The notes under the pieces are model-generated. The model saw only the letters and a program-made list of their open reading frames with translations. It did no database searches and had not been told where the DNA came from. 64,000 bases of DNA from Rhizobium leguminosarum (lineage in GTDB: Bacteria; Pseudomonadota; Alphaproteobacteria; Rhizobiales; Rhizobiaceae), in assembly GCF_002953715.1 (NCBI RefSeq), contig NZ_CP025012.1:3922501-3986500 (forward strand), given 5' to 3'. How positions within the stretch are numbered: position 1 is the first letter of the stretch; each line of letters begins with the position of its first letter. This document shows, one piece after another, positions 25,261-34,710 of the stretch. Position numbers and translations under genes: made by a program.

Positions 25261-26196
25261 CTCAGCGGTCTCTTCGTCGGTGATCAGAGCGTTGATTTGA
25301 TGGCCGACAACGGCAGCCCTGATCGCCTTGAATTTGCGCTTGCCCTTGGCCAGCCCAATGACCATCGATGCGTCGCGGGACGGGATCGGCGCGGATGCGA
25401 CGCGCTCGTTGATCGGGTTGTCGATCAGCCTGCCGTCGACATCGAAGATCCAGCCGCAGATCTCGCCGACAGCACCCCCGCGCATCAGCTCCATCATCTC
25501 GTCCTTCTCGAGAAAACCGTCGACGCAGAGCGGCCCATCGATGCCGAGCTCACCGATGCCGACGAAGGTGACATCGGCTTGCGCGCTCATATTAAGCGTC
25601 GAGCGCACCAGCTGTTGGCCATGCAGCAACTCGCGCTCTTCCGCCGAGGTGACGAGCACCGGCAGCGGCATCGGATAGTGTCGCGCCTTCACCGCATCGG
25701 CCATGCTGAAGATGACGTTGTAATAGGCCGCCGATCCGTCCGGGGCGATATTGCCGGTCAGCGAAACGATGCGGTGATTGGGACATTCGATCGCCGGAAG
25801 CTGGTCGACGGCCGCCTTCAGCGTGCGGCCGGTACCGATGGCGAGTACGATGGGTTCCGGCCGTTTCAGCCACCGCTCGATCTCGGCAGCGGCCGCCTCG
25901 GCGATACCGACCGTCGTCGACGACGACGCGGGATCGCTCGGCACCACCTCCACATGTTTCAGCCCGAATTTCCGGCGCAGCTGACTGCCGAGCTCCAGGC
26001 AGGCGGCGATCGGATGATCGAGCCGCACCTTGATCAGGCGCTCGGCGACCGCCAGCGACACCAGCCGCTGCGCCGATTGCCGCGAGATGCCCATCGCAGC
26101 GGCGATTTCGTCCTGCGTGCGCCCGGCGACGTAGTAAAGCCAGCCGGCACGCGCCGCATCGTCGAGCCGTGCAGGGGTCTCGGATCTTTTTACCAT
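25243..26196 (-). CDS. smoC: SorC-family transcriptional regulator of the polyol operon
   Basis: A 317-residue regulator starting MVKRSETP. The helix-turn-helix is at about 19-50 (R-T-Q-D-E-I-A-A-A-M-G-I-S-R-Q-S-A-Q-R-L), followed by the sugar-binding domain with A-I-G-T-G-R-T-L near 115-122 and I-T-D-E-E-T-A near the end. It lies immediately upstream of the smo-type operon on the same strand, as expected for the smoC of related bacteria. The likely effector is a polyol or its phosphorylated product. The symbol is assigned by position and family. Confidence 0.82.
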   Translation of the reverse strand: MVKRSETPARLDDAARAGWLYYVAGRTQDEIAAAMGISRQSAQRLVSLAVAERLIKVRLDHPIAACLELGSQLRRKFGLKHVEVVPSDPASSSTTVGIAEAAAAEIERWLKRPEPIVLAIGTGRTLKAAVDQLPAIECPNHRIVSLTGNIAPDGSAAYYNVIFSMADAVKARHYPMPLPVLVTSAEERELLHGQQLVRSTLNMSAQADVTFVGIGELGIDGPLCVDGFLEKDEMMELMRGGAVGEICGWIFDVDGRLIDNPINERVASAPIPSRDASMVIGLAKGKRKFKAIRAAVVGHQINALITDEETAEFLLKN

Positions 26197-26345
26197 CTAA
26201 TGCCTACCGCGCAAAGTGAGCCGGCGTGCCGTCGCCGAACAGGATTTGAGTCTGTATCGCGCCAGATCAAAACAAAATTCCGGCAAATGTCGAGCCTGTT
26301 GCAAGGAGCCCCGCCAAATAACCGCCGTCACTCGGGCAAACCCGC

Positions 26346-26915
26346 TCAGGCAAACCATTGCACGACGAGATAGATCGCCGCCTTCACGAGACCATAGATC
26401 ACCCCGCCGGCGATGACGAGCGACACGGCCGTCATCACGAAGCCGATGAGCGCGAAGAGACCGTCACGGCCCAATATGCCGAAAGCGAAGACCGAGATCG
26501 TGATCGCCGGCAAAATGTTGCCGAGCGGGACCGGCAGCAACAGCACAATCGACAGCAGCAGGCATGCCGCCCCGGCAAGATATTCCGCCGGCGGTTCGGC
26601 GAAGATCGCCAGCCGCGGTTTCAGCATGCGTTCGGCCCAGGCGAGCCAGCGGTGGATGCGGCCGACGATGGACTCGAAATCCTCCCGGCGCATCGAACGG
26701 TTGGCAATCACCTTCGGCAGCCAGGGTTTCAGCCCGAAGGTCAGTTGCGCTGCCAGGAAGACCAATGGCGCCCCGAGCACTGCCGAGGTTCCGGGCGGAG
26801 TGGGAAAGGCGTTCGGAAGCGCGAAGATCAGCATCAACGCGCTGATCGCCCTGTCACCCATCGTGTCAAACAGATCGCCGATCGAGATCCGTTCGCGGCT
26901 CTGATCGGCAGCCAT
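26346..26915 (-). CDS. ExoD-like exopolysaccharide synthesis protein
   Basis: A 189-residue membrane protein with helices near 24-45, 49-65, 116-150 and 158-185. The start motif I-S-I-G-D-L-F-D-T-M-G-D-R-A and the early F-A-L-P-N-A-F-P-T-P-P-G-T-S match the ExoD family. In Sinorhizobium meliloti exoD mutants are altered in exopolysaccharide and alkali tolerance, but the molecular role is not settled. I use the ATG at 26915; a TTG nine bases upstream is possible. It stands alone, with no other exo gene in view. Confidence 0.85.
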   Translation of the reverse strand: MAADQSRERISIGDLFDTMGDRAISALMLIFALPNAFPTPPGTSAVLGAPLVFLAAQLTFGLKPWLPKVIANRSMRREDFESIVGRIHRWLAWAERMLKPRLAIFAEPPAEYLAGAACLLLSIVLLLPVPLGNILPAITISVFAFGILGRDGLFALIGFVMTAVSLVIAGGVIYGLVKAAIYLVVQWFA

Positions 26916-26924
26916 CTGCCGCAA

Positions 26925-27325
26925 AATGGATGAGAGGCGGCGGCCTTTGGGACGTGGTCTTCGGATGGTACTATTTTCTCTCGTATCGATCGTCGTGGGT
27001 CCGGCAGTTGATGAAAGTGTAGGGCCGGATTCTGGCGATGCAATATGCCAATTGAATGACTTGCGGGGTTAGAAATTACAGCTGTAATCGGAGCCGATGG
27101 GCGGGCTCACCCGATTTCTCCAACGTCTTGCCATGACGGAATGGAAGACGGAAACCCGTCCCGCCTATCCGATCTCCCCACCTGTGGGAGAGGTGTCCGG
27201 CAAAACAGAGGGGCTGGCAGACGGCCCGACCCTTAAGCCGGCGACATCACCGCCGAATGAGCGCTTGAAATTCCCCGCCAACAATGCAAGCAGACGCTGG
27301 GAGACCAGAAAACGGCAGAGTGGCA
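26925..27325. other. 401-bp divergent intergenic region (ExoD / ROK kinase)
   Basis: No convincing gene is present. It contains a perfect 14-bp palindrome at 27075-27088, and a segment near 27177-27200 with CTCCCCACCTGTGGGAG, a degenerate form of a short hairpin widespread in rhizobial intergenic DNA. A short open frame from 27097 has no coding character. Confidence 0.6.
27075..27088. promoter_or_regulatory. Perfect 14-bp palindrome
   Basis: ATTACAGCTGTAAT is fully symmetric and sits 237 bp upstream of the ROK kinase start in an otherwise GC-rich region. It may be an operator; no binding protein can be named. Confidence 0.4.
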
Positions 27326-28237
27326 ATGATCATTTCATTCGACATCGGTGGCACCGCCATCAAGGGTGGCATCGCTCGTTCCGAGACAGACATCGTTCCC
27401 CTCGGCCGCCGCCCGACGCCCAGGGATGATTTTGCCGCTTTCGTCGAGACCCTGCGCGGCATCATCGCCGAAACCGGCGAACAGCCGAACGGCATCGCCC
27501 TTTCCATCGCAGGAGTCGTCGACCCCGATACGCAACGCCTGATCTGCGCCAACATTCCCTGCATCCACGACCGCACGCTCGCGGCCGATCTCGAAGCCGA
27601 ACTCGGCCTGCCGGTGCTGATCGCCAACGATGCCGACTGTTTCGCTATTGCCGAAGCCGGTCTCGGCGCTGGCCGCGGCCACCGCATCGTCTTCGGCGCC
27701 ATCCTTGGCACCGGCGTTGGCGGCGGCCTGGTTGCCGACGGTCGCCTCGTCAACGAGGCCGGCGGCTTTGCCGGCGAATGGGGTCACGGGCCGATCATCG
27801 CATCCGCAGCCGGCAATCCGCCTGTGGCCATTCCCGCCTATGCCTGCGGCTGCGGCCAGAAAGGCTGCGTCGACACCGTCGGCGGCGCCCGCGGCCTGGA
27901 GCGCCTGCACAAGACGCTGCACGATCTCGACTTTGCCAGCGAGGAGATCATCGCTCAGTGGCGACACGGAGAGGAGAAGGCGACACGGACGATCGACGTC
28001 TATGTCGATCTCGTCGCCTCGCCCCTAGCGCTGACGATCAACATCACCGGCGCGACCATCGTGCCGGTCGGTGGCGGGCTTTCCAATGTCGAGCCGCTGC
28101 TTGCCGAGCTCGACCACGCCGTGCGCGCCCGCATCCTGCGCAAGTTCGATCGCCCGCTGGTGGTGCGCAGCGAATGCCGCATCGAACCCGGCCTGATCGG
28201 CGCAGCGCTTTTGGGGCTGAAGGCCGAGGCGGCCTGA
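27326..28237 (+). CDS. ROK-family sugar kinase, probably N-acetylglucosamine kinase
   Basis: A 303-residue kinase starting MIISFDIGGTAIKGG, whose D-I-G-G-T is the ATP phosphate-binding motif. The catalytic Asp is in A-N-D-A-D-C near 100-105. The zinc site is visible as G-E-W-G-H and C-G-C-G-x-x-G-C-V-D near 177-186; the usual final Glu of the ROK motif is Asp here. It converges on a GH20 hexosaminidase, which supports phosphorylation of N-acetylglucosamine, but glucose, fructose or N-acetylmannosamine kinase activity cannot be excluded. The upstream in-frame extension to 27284 lacks a good start. Confidence 0.85.
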   Translation: MIISFDIGGTAIKGGIARSETDIVPLGRRPTPRDDFAAFVETLRGIIAETGEQPNGIALSIAGVVDPDTQRLICANIPCIHDRTLAADLEAELGLPVLIANDADCFAIAEAGLGAGRGHRIVFGAILGTGVGGGLVADGRLVNEAGGFAGEWGHGPIIASAAGNPPVAIPAYACGCGQKGCVDTVGGARGLERLHKTLHDLDFASEEIIAQWRHGEEKATRTIDVYVDLVASPLALTINITGATIVPVGGGLSNVEPLLAELDHAVRARILRKFDRPLVVRSECRIEPGLIGAALLGLKAEAA

Positions 28238-28238
28238 A

Positions 28239-28282
28239 GCAATTCCACGAAAAGTGCGAAGCGATTTTCCATCCGGAATTGC
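28239..28282. repeat. Rhizobial short palindromic repeat
   Basis: GCAATTCC (28239-28246) and GGAATTGC (28275-28282) bracket a 28-nt spacer, directly after the ROK kinase stop and before the convergent GH20 end. The sequence resembles an intergenic repeat that I recall as common in Rhizobium and Sinorhizobium. It may terminate or stabilise both transcripts. Confidence 0.55.
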
Positions 28283-28288
28283 GATTCC

Positions 28289-30199
28289 TTAAAGCACCGG
28301 CCACATCCGCACGATCGCTGCGAAGCGATCCCAGTCCTTGCGCGCAGAAGGCGTCCAGGCAGCCTCGGCGACCGCCGGGAGACGCGGAAAAACCAGCCGG
28401 TTGAAATAGGCGCGCGAGACGAAGTTCTCGGTCCAGATGCAGGCCTGGATGCCGCGCATCTTCTCCTGCAGCGCCTCCGGCAGCTCGCCCTCGGCCTCGT
28501 AAGCGTAGGTGTGTTCCGGCGGCGCGTAGCCCGCCCAGCTGGCGCCGGGCTCGGTCCAGGCTTCAGCCTGCGCCATGTCGAGATAATAGGCCTGCCCCGG
28601 CGTCATCACCACGTCGTAGCCTTCTTGTGCCAGCTCGATGCCGACGGCGGGCTTTTCCCAGGCCATCAGCAGCGTGCCGTCGCGGTCGACGCCGCCGCCA
28701 TGCGAAACCTCGTTCCAGCCGACGAGTTTCTTGCCGCGCTCCGACAGCATGGCTTTGATACGTTTCAGGAAATAGGATTGCAGCTCGGCGGTGCCTGCCA
28801 GTTTCTCCCTCTCCATCAGTGCCTTGCAGAGCGGCGAGGAAAGCCAGGAGCCATGCGCCACTTCGTCGCCGCCGATATGGAGATATTCACTGGGGAACAG
28901 CGCCACCATCTCGTCGAACACCTTGCCGAGAAATTCATAGGTGAATTCCACCGCCGGATTAAGGGCGTTGTTCGGATAACCCTGCACCGAGCGGTAACTG
29001 TCCGGCGCCTCCTGGCCGTCGACGAGCTCGGGCAGGGAGAACAGCGTCGCCATGCTGTGGCCCGGAATATCGATTTCCGGCAGTACCTCGATATGCAGCG
29101 AGGCTGCATGCGCAACGATCCGCTTGGCATCCTCCTGCGTGTAATGACCGGAGCGCGTTTGCGCCCCGTCGCCGAGCTGCGGCACGAGCACTTCATCCGG
29201 CCCACGCCGTGCGCCGATCTCCGTCAGCGCGGGATAGGCCTTGATCTCCAGCCGCCACGCTTCGTCATCGGTCAGATGCCAGTGGAAGATGTTGAGCTTG
29301 TTCCAGGCGAGAATATCAATCAGCCGCACGACGTCTGCCACCGGATAGAACTGCCTGGACACATCGAGATGGCAGCCACGCCAGTCATAACGCGGTTGGT
29401 CGGCGATCGTGCCGAAATTGGGAAATTTGAAGCGCTCAGGATCGGCGCGGGCGCCGTGCAGCAGTTGCGCCAGGCTGATCAGCCCGTAATGCCGACCGGC
29501 GGCATCCGCACTCGAAAGCACGACCTCATGCGCCGTAAAACGCAGTTCGTAGGCGAAGGCGGCGATCGACGATTCGGTGACGAAACGAATGGCCCGCCCG
29601 CCTTCGACGGCACCGAGGGAAAACGGCATATTGTCGACCGGATAGAGGCGCTGGTAGAGTTCCATAACCAGCGACAGCGCCTTGACCGCATCAGGCCGCG
29701 TCCGCTCGGCCGGATAAAGGATAACCGGCAGCTCTCCCGCCTTCAGCCCGAGCGCCAGCGGCCAGGGCAGCAGCGAATAAGGTTCCTCGGCCCGGCCGGG
29801 CGGCAGAAGCGGCGGCGCCACGCCACCATCCCGGCCTTCGAGCATGAGATCGCCGAAACCAACAGGAACGTGGCGTCCGTCGCCAAGTGTCAGATAGGCT
29901 GATTTGACGCCGGCCGTCCTATGTTTCGGCTCCCTGGTCAGCCCCTCGACGGTGAACCGCCAGCGCCCGCCGGGCGGCACGCTCAGGTCTTCGGGCGGCA
30001 GGAATTCATGGAAATGCGCGACCTGCCGCTTGAGGCTGCCGCCGTCGCAGACATGTCTGTCGGCAACCCGCGTCTCTGACGTATAGGCGAGCGAAAAACT
30101 GGACAGCAGCTCTGCCGAAAGGTTGAAAAGCGTGAAGGCGAGGCGCCCGAAACTGCCCTCGATCGGGCTCCAGCTTGCTTCCAGATGGTAATCGGCCAT
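28289..30199 (-). CDS. Beta-N-acetylhexosaminidase (GH20)
   Basis: A 636-residue glycoside hydrolase. The catalytic GH20 barrel begins near residue 270 (F-G-T-I-A-D-Q-P-R-Y-D-W-R-G-C-H-L-D-V-S-R) and carries the Asp-Glu pair in H-I-G-G-D-E-V-A-H-G-S-W (D445/E446), used in substrate-assisted catalysis. A beta-rich N-terminal region and a GH20b-like alpha/beta domain (about 140-265) precede it. No signal peptide is seen, so the enzyme is probably cytoplasmic and acts on imported chitobiose-like or Nod-factor-derived sugars. It converges on the ROK kinase, a matching next step for released GlcNAc. Confidence 0.92.
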   Translation of the reverse strand: MADYHLEASWSPIEGSFGRLAFTLFNLSAELLSSFSLAYTSETRVADRHVCDGGSLKRQVAHFHEFLPPEDLSVPPGGRWRFTVEGLTREPKHRTAGVKSAYLTLGDGRHVPVGFGDLMLEGRDGGVAPPLLPPGRAEEPYSLLPWPLALGLKAGELPVILYPAERTRPDAVKALSLVMELYQRLYPVDNMPFSLGAVEGGRAIRFVTESSIAAFAYELRFTAHEVVLSSADAAGRHYGLISLAQLLHGARADPERFKFPNFGTIADQPRYDWRGCHLDVSRQFYPVADVVRLIDILAWNKLNIFHWHLTDDEAWRLEIKAYPALTEIGARRGPDEVLVPQLGDGAQTRSGHYTQEDAKRIVAHAASLHIEVLPEIDIPGHSMATLFSLPELVDGQEAPDSYRSVQGYPNNALNPAVEFTYEFLGKVFDEMVALFPSEYLHIGGDEVAHGSWLSSPLCKALMEREKLAGTAELQSYFLKRIKAMLSERGKKLVGWNEVSHGGGVDRDGTLLMAWEKPAVGIELAQEGYDVVMTPGQAYYLDMAQAEAWTEPGASWAGYAPPEHTYAYEAEGELPEALQEKMRGIQACIWTENFVSRAYFNRLVFPRLPAVAEAAWTPSARKDWDRFAAIVRMWPVL

Positions 30200-30321
30200 G
30201 GTCGGGTCCTGCCTCGTCGCTGAGCGGCCGGGATCGCGGTTGGTATCCCGGCATGCTTTGGCAGCTTAGCTTTTTCGAGGCGGCAATGGAATCGGCGCAC
30301 GAGGACCTGTAGCCAAGGAAA

Positions 30322-30345
30322 ACGGCGCGGCTTTCGCCGCGCCGT
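30322..30345 (-). terminator. Intrinsic terminator of the RND efflux operon
   Basis: ACGGCGCGGC (30322-30331) and GCCGCGCCGT (30336-30345) form a perfect 10-bp stem with a TTTC loop, two bases after the RND gene end. On the minus strand the stem is followed by TTTCCTT, a short U-rich tail. Confidence 0.68.
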
Positions 30346-30347
30346 CC

Positions 30348-33300
30348 TCACTCTGCTGCCAACGCCGGCGGATGTCTGTCATCCGCCTCTTCCTGGATGG
30401 CGTCGGCATGCTGGCCTGGCTCGTCCTTTGCCTTTGGCTCCCGGCCGAAGAAAAGGGCGTAACCGGCGGGCAGAACGAGAATGGTGAGCACGGTCGCAAC
30501 CAGGATACCGCCCATCATCGCGTAGGCAAGCGGACCCCAGAAGACACCACGCGAGATCGGGATCAGCGCCAGCACGGCGGTCAGCGCCGTCAGCATGATC
30601 GGCCGGAAACGTCGCACGGCCGCGCCGACAATCGCCTCCTGCCGGTGCATGCCGGCCTTGATGTCCTGGTCGATCTGATCGACCAGGATGATCGAATTGC
30701 GCATGATGATACCGAGCAGCGCGATGACGCCGAGGATCGCCACGAAGCCGAAGGGCGCGCCGCTGATCAGCAATGCGGCCGCCGCACCGATGATCCCGAG
30801 CGGTCCGGTGGCGAGCACCAGCATCGCCTTGCCGAAATGCTGCAGCTGCACCATCAGCAGCACGATGATGACCGCGAGCATGATCGGCGCCTTGGCGGCG
30901 ATCGACATCTGGCTTTCTGCCGCATCCTCGGCGCCGCCCTGGATCTCGACATTATAGCCGGCCGGCAGGCTGTCGCGCAGATCCTTCATGTCGGCATACA
31001 TCTTCATCACCACGTCGTTCGGCTGCACATCGTCAGGCAGCGTGGCGCGCACGGTGATCGTCGGCAGCCTGTTGCGCCGCCATTCGATGCCCTGCTCCAT
31101 GACGGGCACGACCTTGGCGACCTGCGAGACCGGTACGAAGCCGCCGAAATCCGTCGGGACATAGACCGAGTTGACCGCCGACAGCAGCGAGCGGCTGGCA
31201 TCCGGCTCGCGGGCGACGATCGAAACCGTCTCCTCGCCGTCGCGGAAATCGTCGAGTGCAGCCCCTGACATGGCGGTCTGCAACATCTGGCGGACACGCT
31301 GCGAGGTGACGCCGAGTGCCCGGGCGCGGTCCTGGTCGATCACCAGCTTCATCGCCGGCACCTCTTCCAGCCAATCGTCATGGATGGCGCCGAGCTCCGG
31401 ATTGGCCTGGAAGCGCGCCTTTACCTGATCGGCGATCTCCCTGACTTCCTGACGGTCGGGGCCCATCACGCGCATCTGCACCGGCCAGCCGGTCGGCGGA
31501 CCAAGGAAGAGGCGGTCGACCTTGCCGCGAATATCGGGGAAGTCTTCCGCAAGGATCGCCCGCAGCTTGACGATCAGCCGCTCGCGCGCCGGTTCGTCAT
31601 TGGCCATGACGAGCAGCTGGGCGAAGTTCGGATTGCGCAGCTGCTGGTCGAGCGGCAGGAAGAAGCGCGGCGCGCCCTCGCCGATATAGGTGGCGATAAA
31701 CCGCTTGTCGGGATCATCCATCATCTTGGCTTCGAGTGCCTTTGCCTGCACCTCGACTTCCTTGATGCTGGTGCCCTCGGGCAGCCAGAGATCGACGAGG
31801 ATTTCCGGCCGCGAGGATTGCGGGAAGAAATTCTGCGGAATGAACTGGAAGGCCCAGAGGCTGGTGACGAAGGTGCCGAGCGTCAGCAGCAGCACGATGA
31901 CGCGGTGGCGCACCGCCCAGCCGACCGTGCCGCGCAGCCTGCGGTAGAAGCCGGTGTCGAAGGCGTCGTGATGCTCGCCGGCGTGATGGCGCTGCTTGAG
32001 GATCATATAGCCGAGCCACGGCGTGAAGTAGACCGCGACGAACCACGAGGTGACAAGCGCGATGCCGACGACGTAGAACAGCGACCGCACATATTCGCCG
32101 GCCGTCGAGGCGGCGAAGCCGACCGGAATGAAGCCGGCCGTGGTTATCAGCGTGCCCGTCAACATCGGGAAGGCAGTCGAGGAATAGGCGAAGCTTGCCG
32201 CGTCGATCTTGACGAGCCCCTCCTCCAGCTTTCGCTCCATCATCTCGACGACGATCATCGCATCGTCGACAAGCAGGCCGAGCGCGATGATCAGCGCGCC
32301 GAGTGAGATGCGCTGCAGATCGATGCCGAGTTCGTACATCAGCGCAAAGGTGGCAGCCAGCACCAGCGGAATGGCGATGGCGATGACGAGGCCCGATCGC
32401 CAGCCGATCGACACGAACGAGACGACGAGCACGATGATGAGAGCTTCGCCGAGCGCATGCATGAATTCGCTGACCGCATCCGTCACCACGTCGGGCTGGT
32501 TGGCGATCTGATCGACGGCGACGCCATAGGGCAGCGCCGCCTCGAAACGTTGATAGGTCGCCTCCACGCCCTTGCCGACATCGGTCACGTTGAAGCCCTT
32601 GGCCATCACGACGCCGACCTGAACGCTGTCGTGGCCGTTGAAACGGTACTTGCGCTGGTAGGGATCTTCGAGCCCGGAACTGACGGTGGCGATATCGCCG
32701 AGGCGCGTTACCTGGCCGCCGGCGCGAAGGCGCAGCTCGCGGATATCGGCCGCCTTCTTCACGTCGCCTTCGACCGATATGCGCACCGAGCGCAGGCCGG
32801 TATCGACCGAGCCTGCCGGATCGACATTGTTTTGGCCCTTGATGGCGTTTTGCAGATCGAGGATCGTCAGGCCGCGCTCGGAGAGCGCCTTGGACGAGAC
32901 GTCGATATAGATCTTCTCAGGCTGGTCGCCGATGATGACGGCCTTTTCGACGCCCGGCGTCGTCAACAGCATGTCACGCGCCTGGATCGCGAATTTCTTC
33001 AGTTCCGGATAGGAATAGCCGTCGCCGCTGATCGAATGCAGCGTGATGAAGGTGTCGCCGAACTCGTCGTTGAAATAAGGGCCGAGCAGGCCTTGCGGCA
33101 GCTCGCTGGAGATGTCGCCGACCTTCTTGCGTACCTGGTAGAAGGCATCCGCCACTTCCTGCGAATTCGTGTCGCCCTTGACCTGCAGGGTGATGATCGC
33201 ACTGCCCGCCCGCGTATAGGACTTGACCCAGTCGATATGCGGCGTTTCCTGCAGCTTGCGCTCGATCTTGTTGACGACCTGATCTTCCATTTCCTGAATG

Positions 33301-33491
33301 GAAGCACCTGGCCAGATCGCCTGAACGACCATGACGCGGAAGGTGAATTCAGGATCCTCGCGCTGGCCCATGCGCATCAGGCCGAGCACGCCGGTGATGA
33401 TGATCAGCCCGAAAAGGAAGCGGGCGATGCTTGGATGTCCGATCGCCCAGCGCGATAGATTGAAGGGCCGCTTCTCGGTGGTGGCGTCCAT
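30348..33491 (-). CDS. RND-family efflux pump, inner-membrane transporter (AcrB/MexF-like)
   Basis: A 1047-residue proton-driven exporter of family length. The N-terminal F-N-L-S-R-W-A-I-G-H-P segment is followed by a first helix (about 22-40), a large periplasmic loop, a helix cluster containing the proton-relay D-D pair in G-L-L-V-D-D-A-M-I-V-V-E (about 408-420), then a second loop and helix set. The R-P-I-M-L-T-A-L-T motif lies near 970. The short N-terminal signature and loop sequences resemble the HAE-1-like subgroup often linked to exported metabolites as well as drugs. It follows the membrane-fusion gene by 29 bp; no outer-membrane TolC homologue is encoded here. Confidence 0.93.
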   Translation of the reverse strand: MDATTEKRPFNLSRWAIGHPSIARFLFGLIIITGVLGLMRMGQREDPEFTFRVMVVQAIWPGASIQEMEDQVVNKIERKLQETPHIDWVKSYTRAGSAIITLQVKGDTNSQEVADAFYQVRKKVGDISSELPQGLLGPYFNDEFGDTFITLHSISGDGYSYPELKKFAIQARDMLLTTPGVEKAVIIGDQPEKIYIDVSSKALSERGLTILDLQNAIKGQNNVDPAGSVDTGLRSVRISVEGDVKKAADIRELRLRAGGQVTRLGDIATVSSGLEDPYQRKYRFNGHDSVQVGVVMAKGFNVTDVGKGVEATYQRFEAALPYGVAVDQIANQPDVVTDAVSEFMHALGEALIIVLVVSFVSIGWRSGLVIAIAIPLVLAATFALMYELGIDLQRISLGALIIALGLLVDDAMIVVEMMERKLEEGLVKIDAASFAYSSTAFPMLTGTLITTAGFIPVGFAASTAGEYVRSLFYVVGIALVTSWFVAVYFTPWLGYMILKQRHHAGEHHDAFDTGFYRRLRGTVGWAVRHRVIVLLLTLGTFVTSLWAFQFIPQNFFPQSSRPEILVDLWLPEGTSIKEVEVQAKALEAKMMDDPDKRFIATYIGEGAPRFFLPLDQQLRNPNFAQLLVMANDEPARERLIVKLRAILAEDFPDIRGKVDRLFLGPPTGWPVQMRVMGPDRQEVREIADQVKARFQANPELGAIHDDWLEEVPAMKLVIDQDRARALGVTSQRVRQMLQTAMSGAALDDFRDGEETVSIVAREPDASRSLLSAVNSVYVPTDFGGFVPVSQVAKVVPVMEQGIEWRRNRLPTITVRATLPDDVQPNDVVMKMYADMKDLRDSLPAGYNVEIQGGAEDAAESQMSIAAKAPIMLAVIIVLLMVQLQHFGKAMLVLATGPLGIIGAAAALLISGAPFGFVAILGVIALLGIIMRNSIILVDQIDQDIKAGMHRQEAIVGAAVRRFRPIMLTALTAVLALIPISRGVFWGPLAYAMMGGILVATVLTILVLPAGYALFFGREPKAKDEPGQHADAIQEEADDRHPPALAAE

Positions 33492-33520
33492 GGTCTTGTT
33501 CCCTATATCCTGTGGCGCGA

Positions 33521-34660
33521 TCAGCGGACGGTCTGGTCCGTGGCGGCCAGGGCCGACTGCTGGTCCGGCACCTTCACCTTCAGGTTCTCGCTCATGAACT
33601 GCGTGCCGGCCGAAACGACGAGATCGCCGGTATCGAGACCCTCGGTCACATGCACGCCGTCGCCGGTGAAGTCGGCGACCTTGATGTCGCGGCTATGCAC
33701 GGTCGCCGTGTCGCGGTCGACGGTCCAGACCATCTGCTTGCCGTCTTTCTCAGCCAGGGCGCTGAGTGGGATCGAGACATAGCTGTTGCCGTTGCTGACA
33801 TCGGCCTCGATCGTCGCCGTCATGCCGAGCAACACCTGCGGATCGTTCGGCAGGCTCACCCGGACCGCAAAGGTGCGCGACTGCTGGTCGGCGCTGCCGG
33901 AAACCTCGCGCACCTTGCCGTCGAGCACCAGCCTGTCGTCAGCCCAGAAGCTGGCCTTGACTGTCTTGCCCGGCTTGAATTCGGCAATGTCGTTTTCCGG
34001 AACCGCAATCTGCACTTCCTTTTCGCCGTCGACGGCAACGGCGACGACGGGAGTGCCGGACGCAACGACCTGGCCGACATCGGCATTGATCGTCGTGACA
34101 ATCCCGTTGTGGTCGGCCTTCAGCTCCGCATAACTCACCTGGTTCTTCGCCTGATCGAGCGCCGAGACGGCGGCATCGCGGCTTGAAACGGCCTGATCGT
34201 AGCTGAGCGACGCTTGCTCGAGCTGGGATTTCGGCGAAACATTCTTGTCGAACAGCTGCTGATTGCGCTTGTTCACGAGATCGGCGGTTTCGACGCCTTT
34301 TTCAGCGGCTGCGAGATTGGCTTCCGCCGTCTTGACCGCCAGCTGGTAATCGGTGGAGTCCATCCGAGCGAGCACGTCGCCCGGCTTCACCTTATCGCCG
34401 ATATCGACGAGGCGTTCGGTGATCTTGCCGGCGACGCGAAATCCGAGGTTCATCTCGGTGCGCGCCTTGACCGAGCCCGAATAGTCGAGCTTGCGGGTGT
34501 CGCCGGCCTTGGCGATCTCGACGACCTTCACCGGCCGGATGACTTGCTTGACCTCAGCCTTCTCTTCCGAGCAGGCAGAAACGCCGATGCCGATGGCGCC
34601 GATGAGCGCGAGACTGGCGACGGACGGCATGCGATGGCTGAGGGTCTTGAGCGAAAACAT
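33521..34660 (-). CDS. RND efflux periplasmic adaptor (membrane fusion protein) lipoprotein
   Basis: A 379-residue adaptor starting MFSLKTLS, with CAGGAG 8 nt upstream. The signal sequence ends in G-V-S-A-C-S near residue 28, a lipobox. Then come the beta-barrel/lipoyl half (D-Y-S-G-S-V-K-A-R-T, then G-D-K-V-K-P-G-D-V-L-A), a helical hairpin at about 95-155, and the second lipoyl half (L-K-A-D-H-N-G-I-V-T). It would connect the inner-membrane pump with an outer-membrane channel encoded elsewhere. It lies between the TetR gene and the pump in one operon. Confidence 0.93.
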   Translation of the reverse strand: MFSLKTLSHRMPSVASLALIGAIGIGVSACSEEKAEVKQVIRPVKVVEIAKAGDTRKLDYSGSVKARTEMNLGFRVAGKITERLVDIGDKVKPGDVLARMDSTDYQLAVKTAEANLAAAEKGVETADLVNKRNQQLFDKNVSPKSQLEQASLSYDQAVSSRDAAVSALDQAKNQVSYAELKADHNGIVTTINADVGQVVASGTPVVAVAVDGEKEVQIAVPENDIAEFKPGKTVKASFWADDRLVLDGKVREVSGSADQQSRTFAVRVSLPNDPQVLLGMTATIEADVSNGNSYVSIPLSALAEKDGKQMVWTVDRDTATVHSRDIKVADFTGDGVHVTEGLDTGDLVVSAGTQFMSENLKVKVPDQQSALAATDQTVR

Positions 34661-34710
34661 CTTCCGCACTCCTGGATCGTTTCGGGGGTCCCGACGGCGG
34701 CTGCCGTCCA

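Noticed and set aside
27097..27429. 110-codon plus-strand frame upstream of the ROK kinase
   Set aside because: Composition and lack of a family match suggest non-coding sequence; it overlaps the real ROK start in another frame.
28511..29902. 463-codon plus-strand frame opposite the GH20 gene
   Set aside because: Antisense to the GH20 catalytic domain, with no motif or ribosome-binding site.
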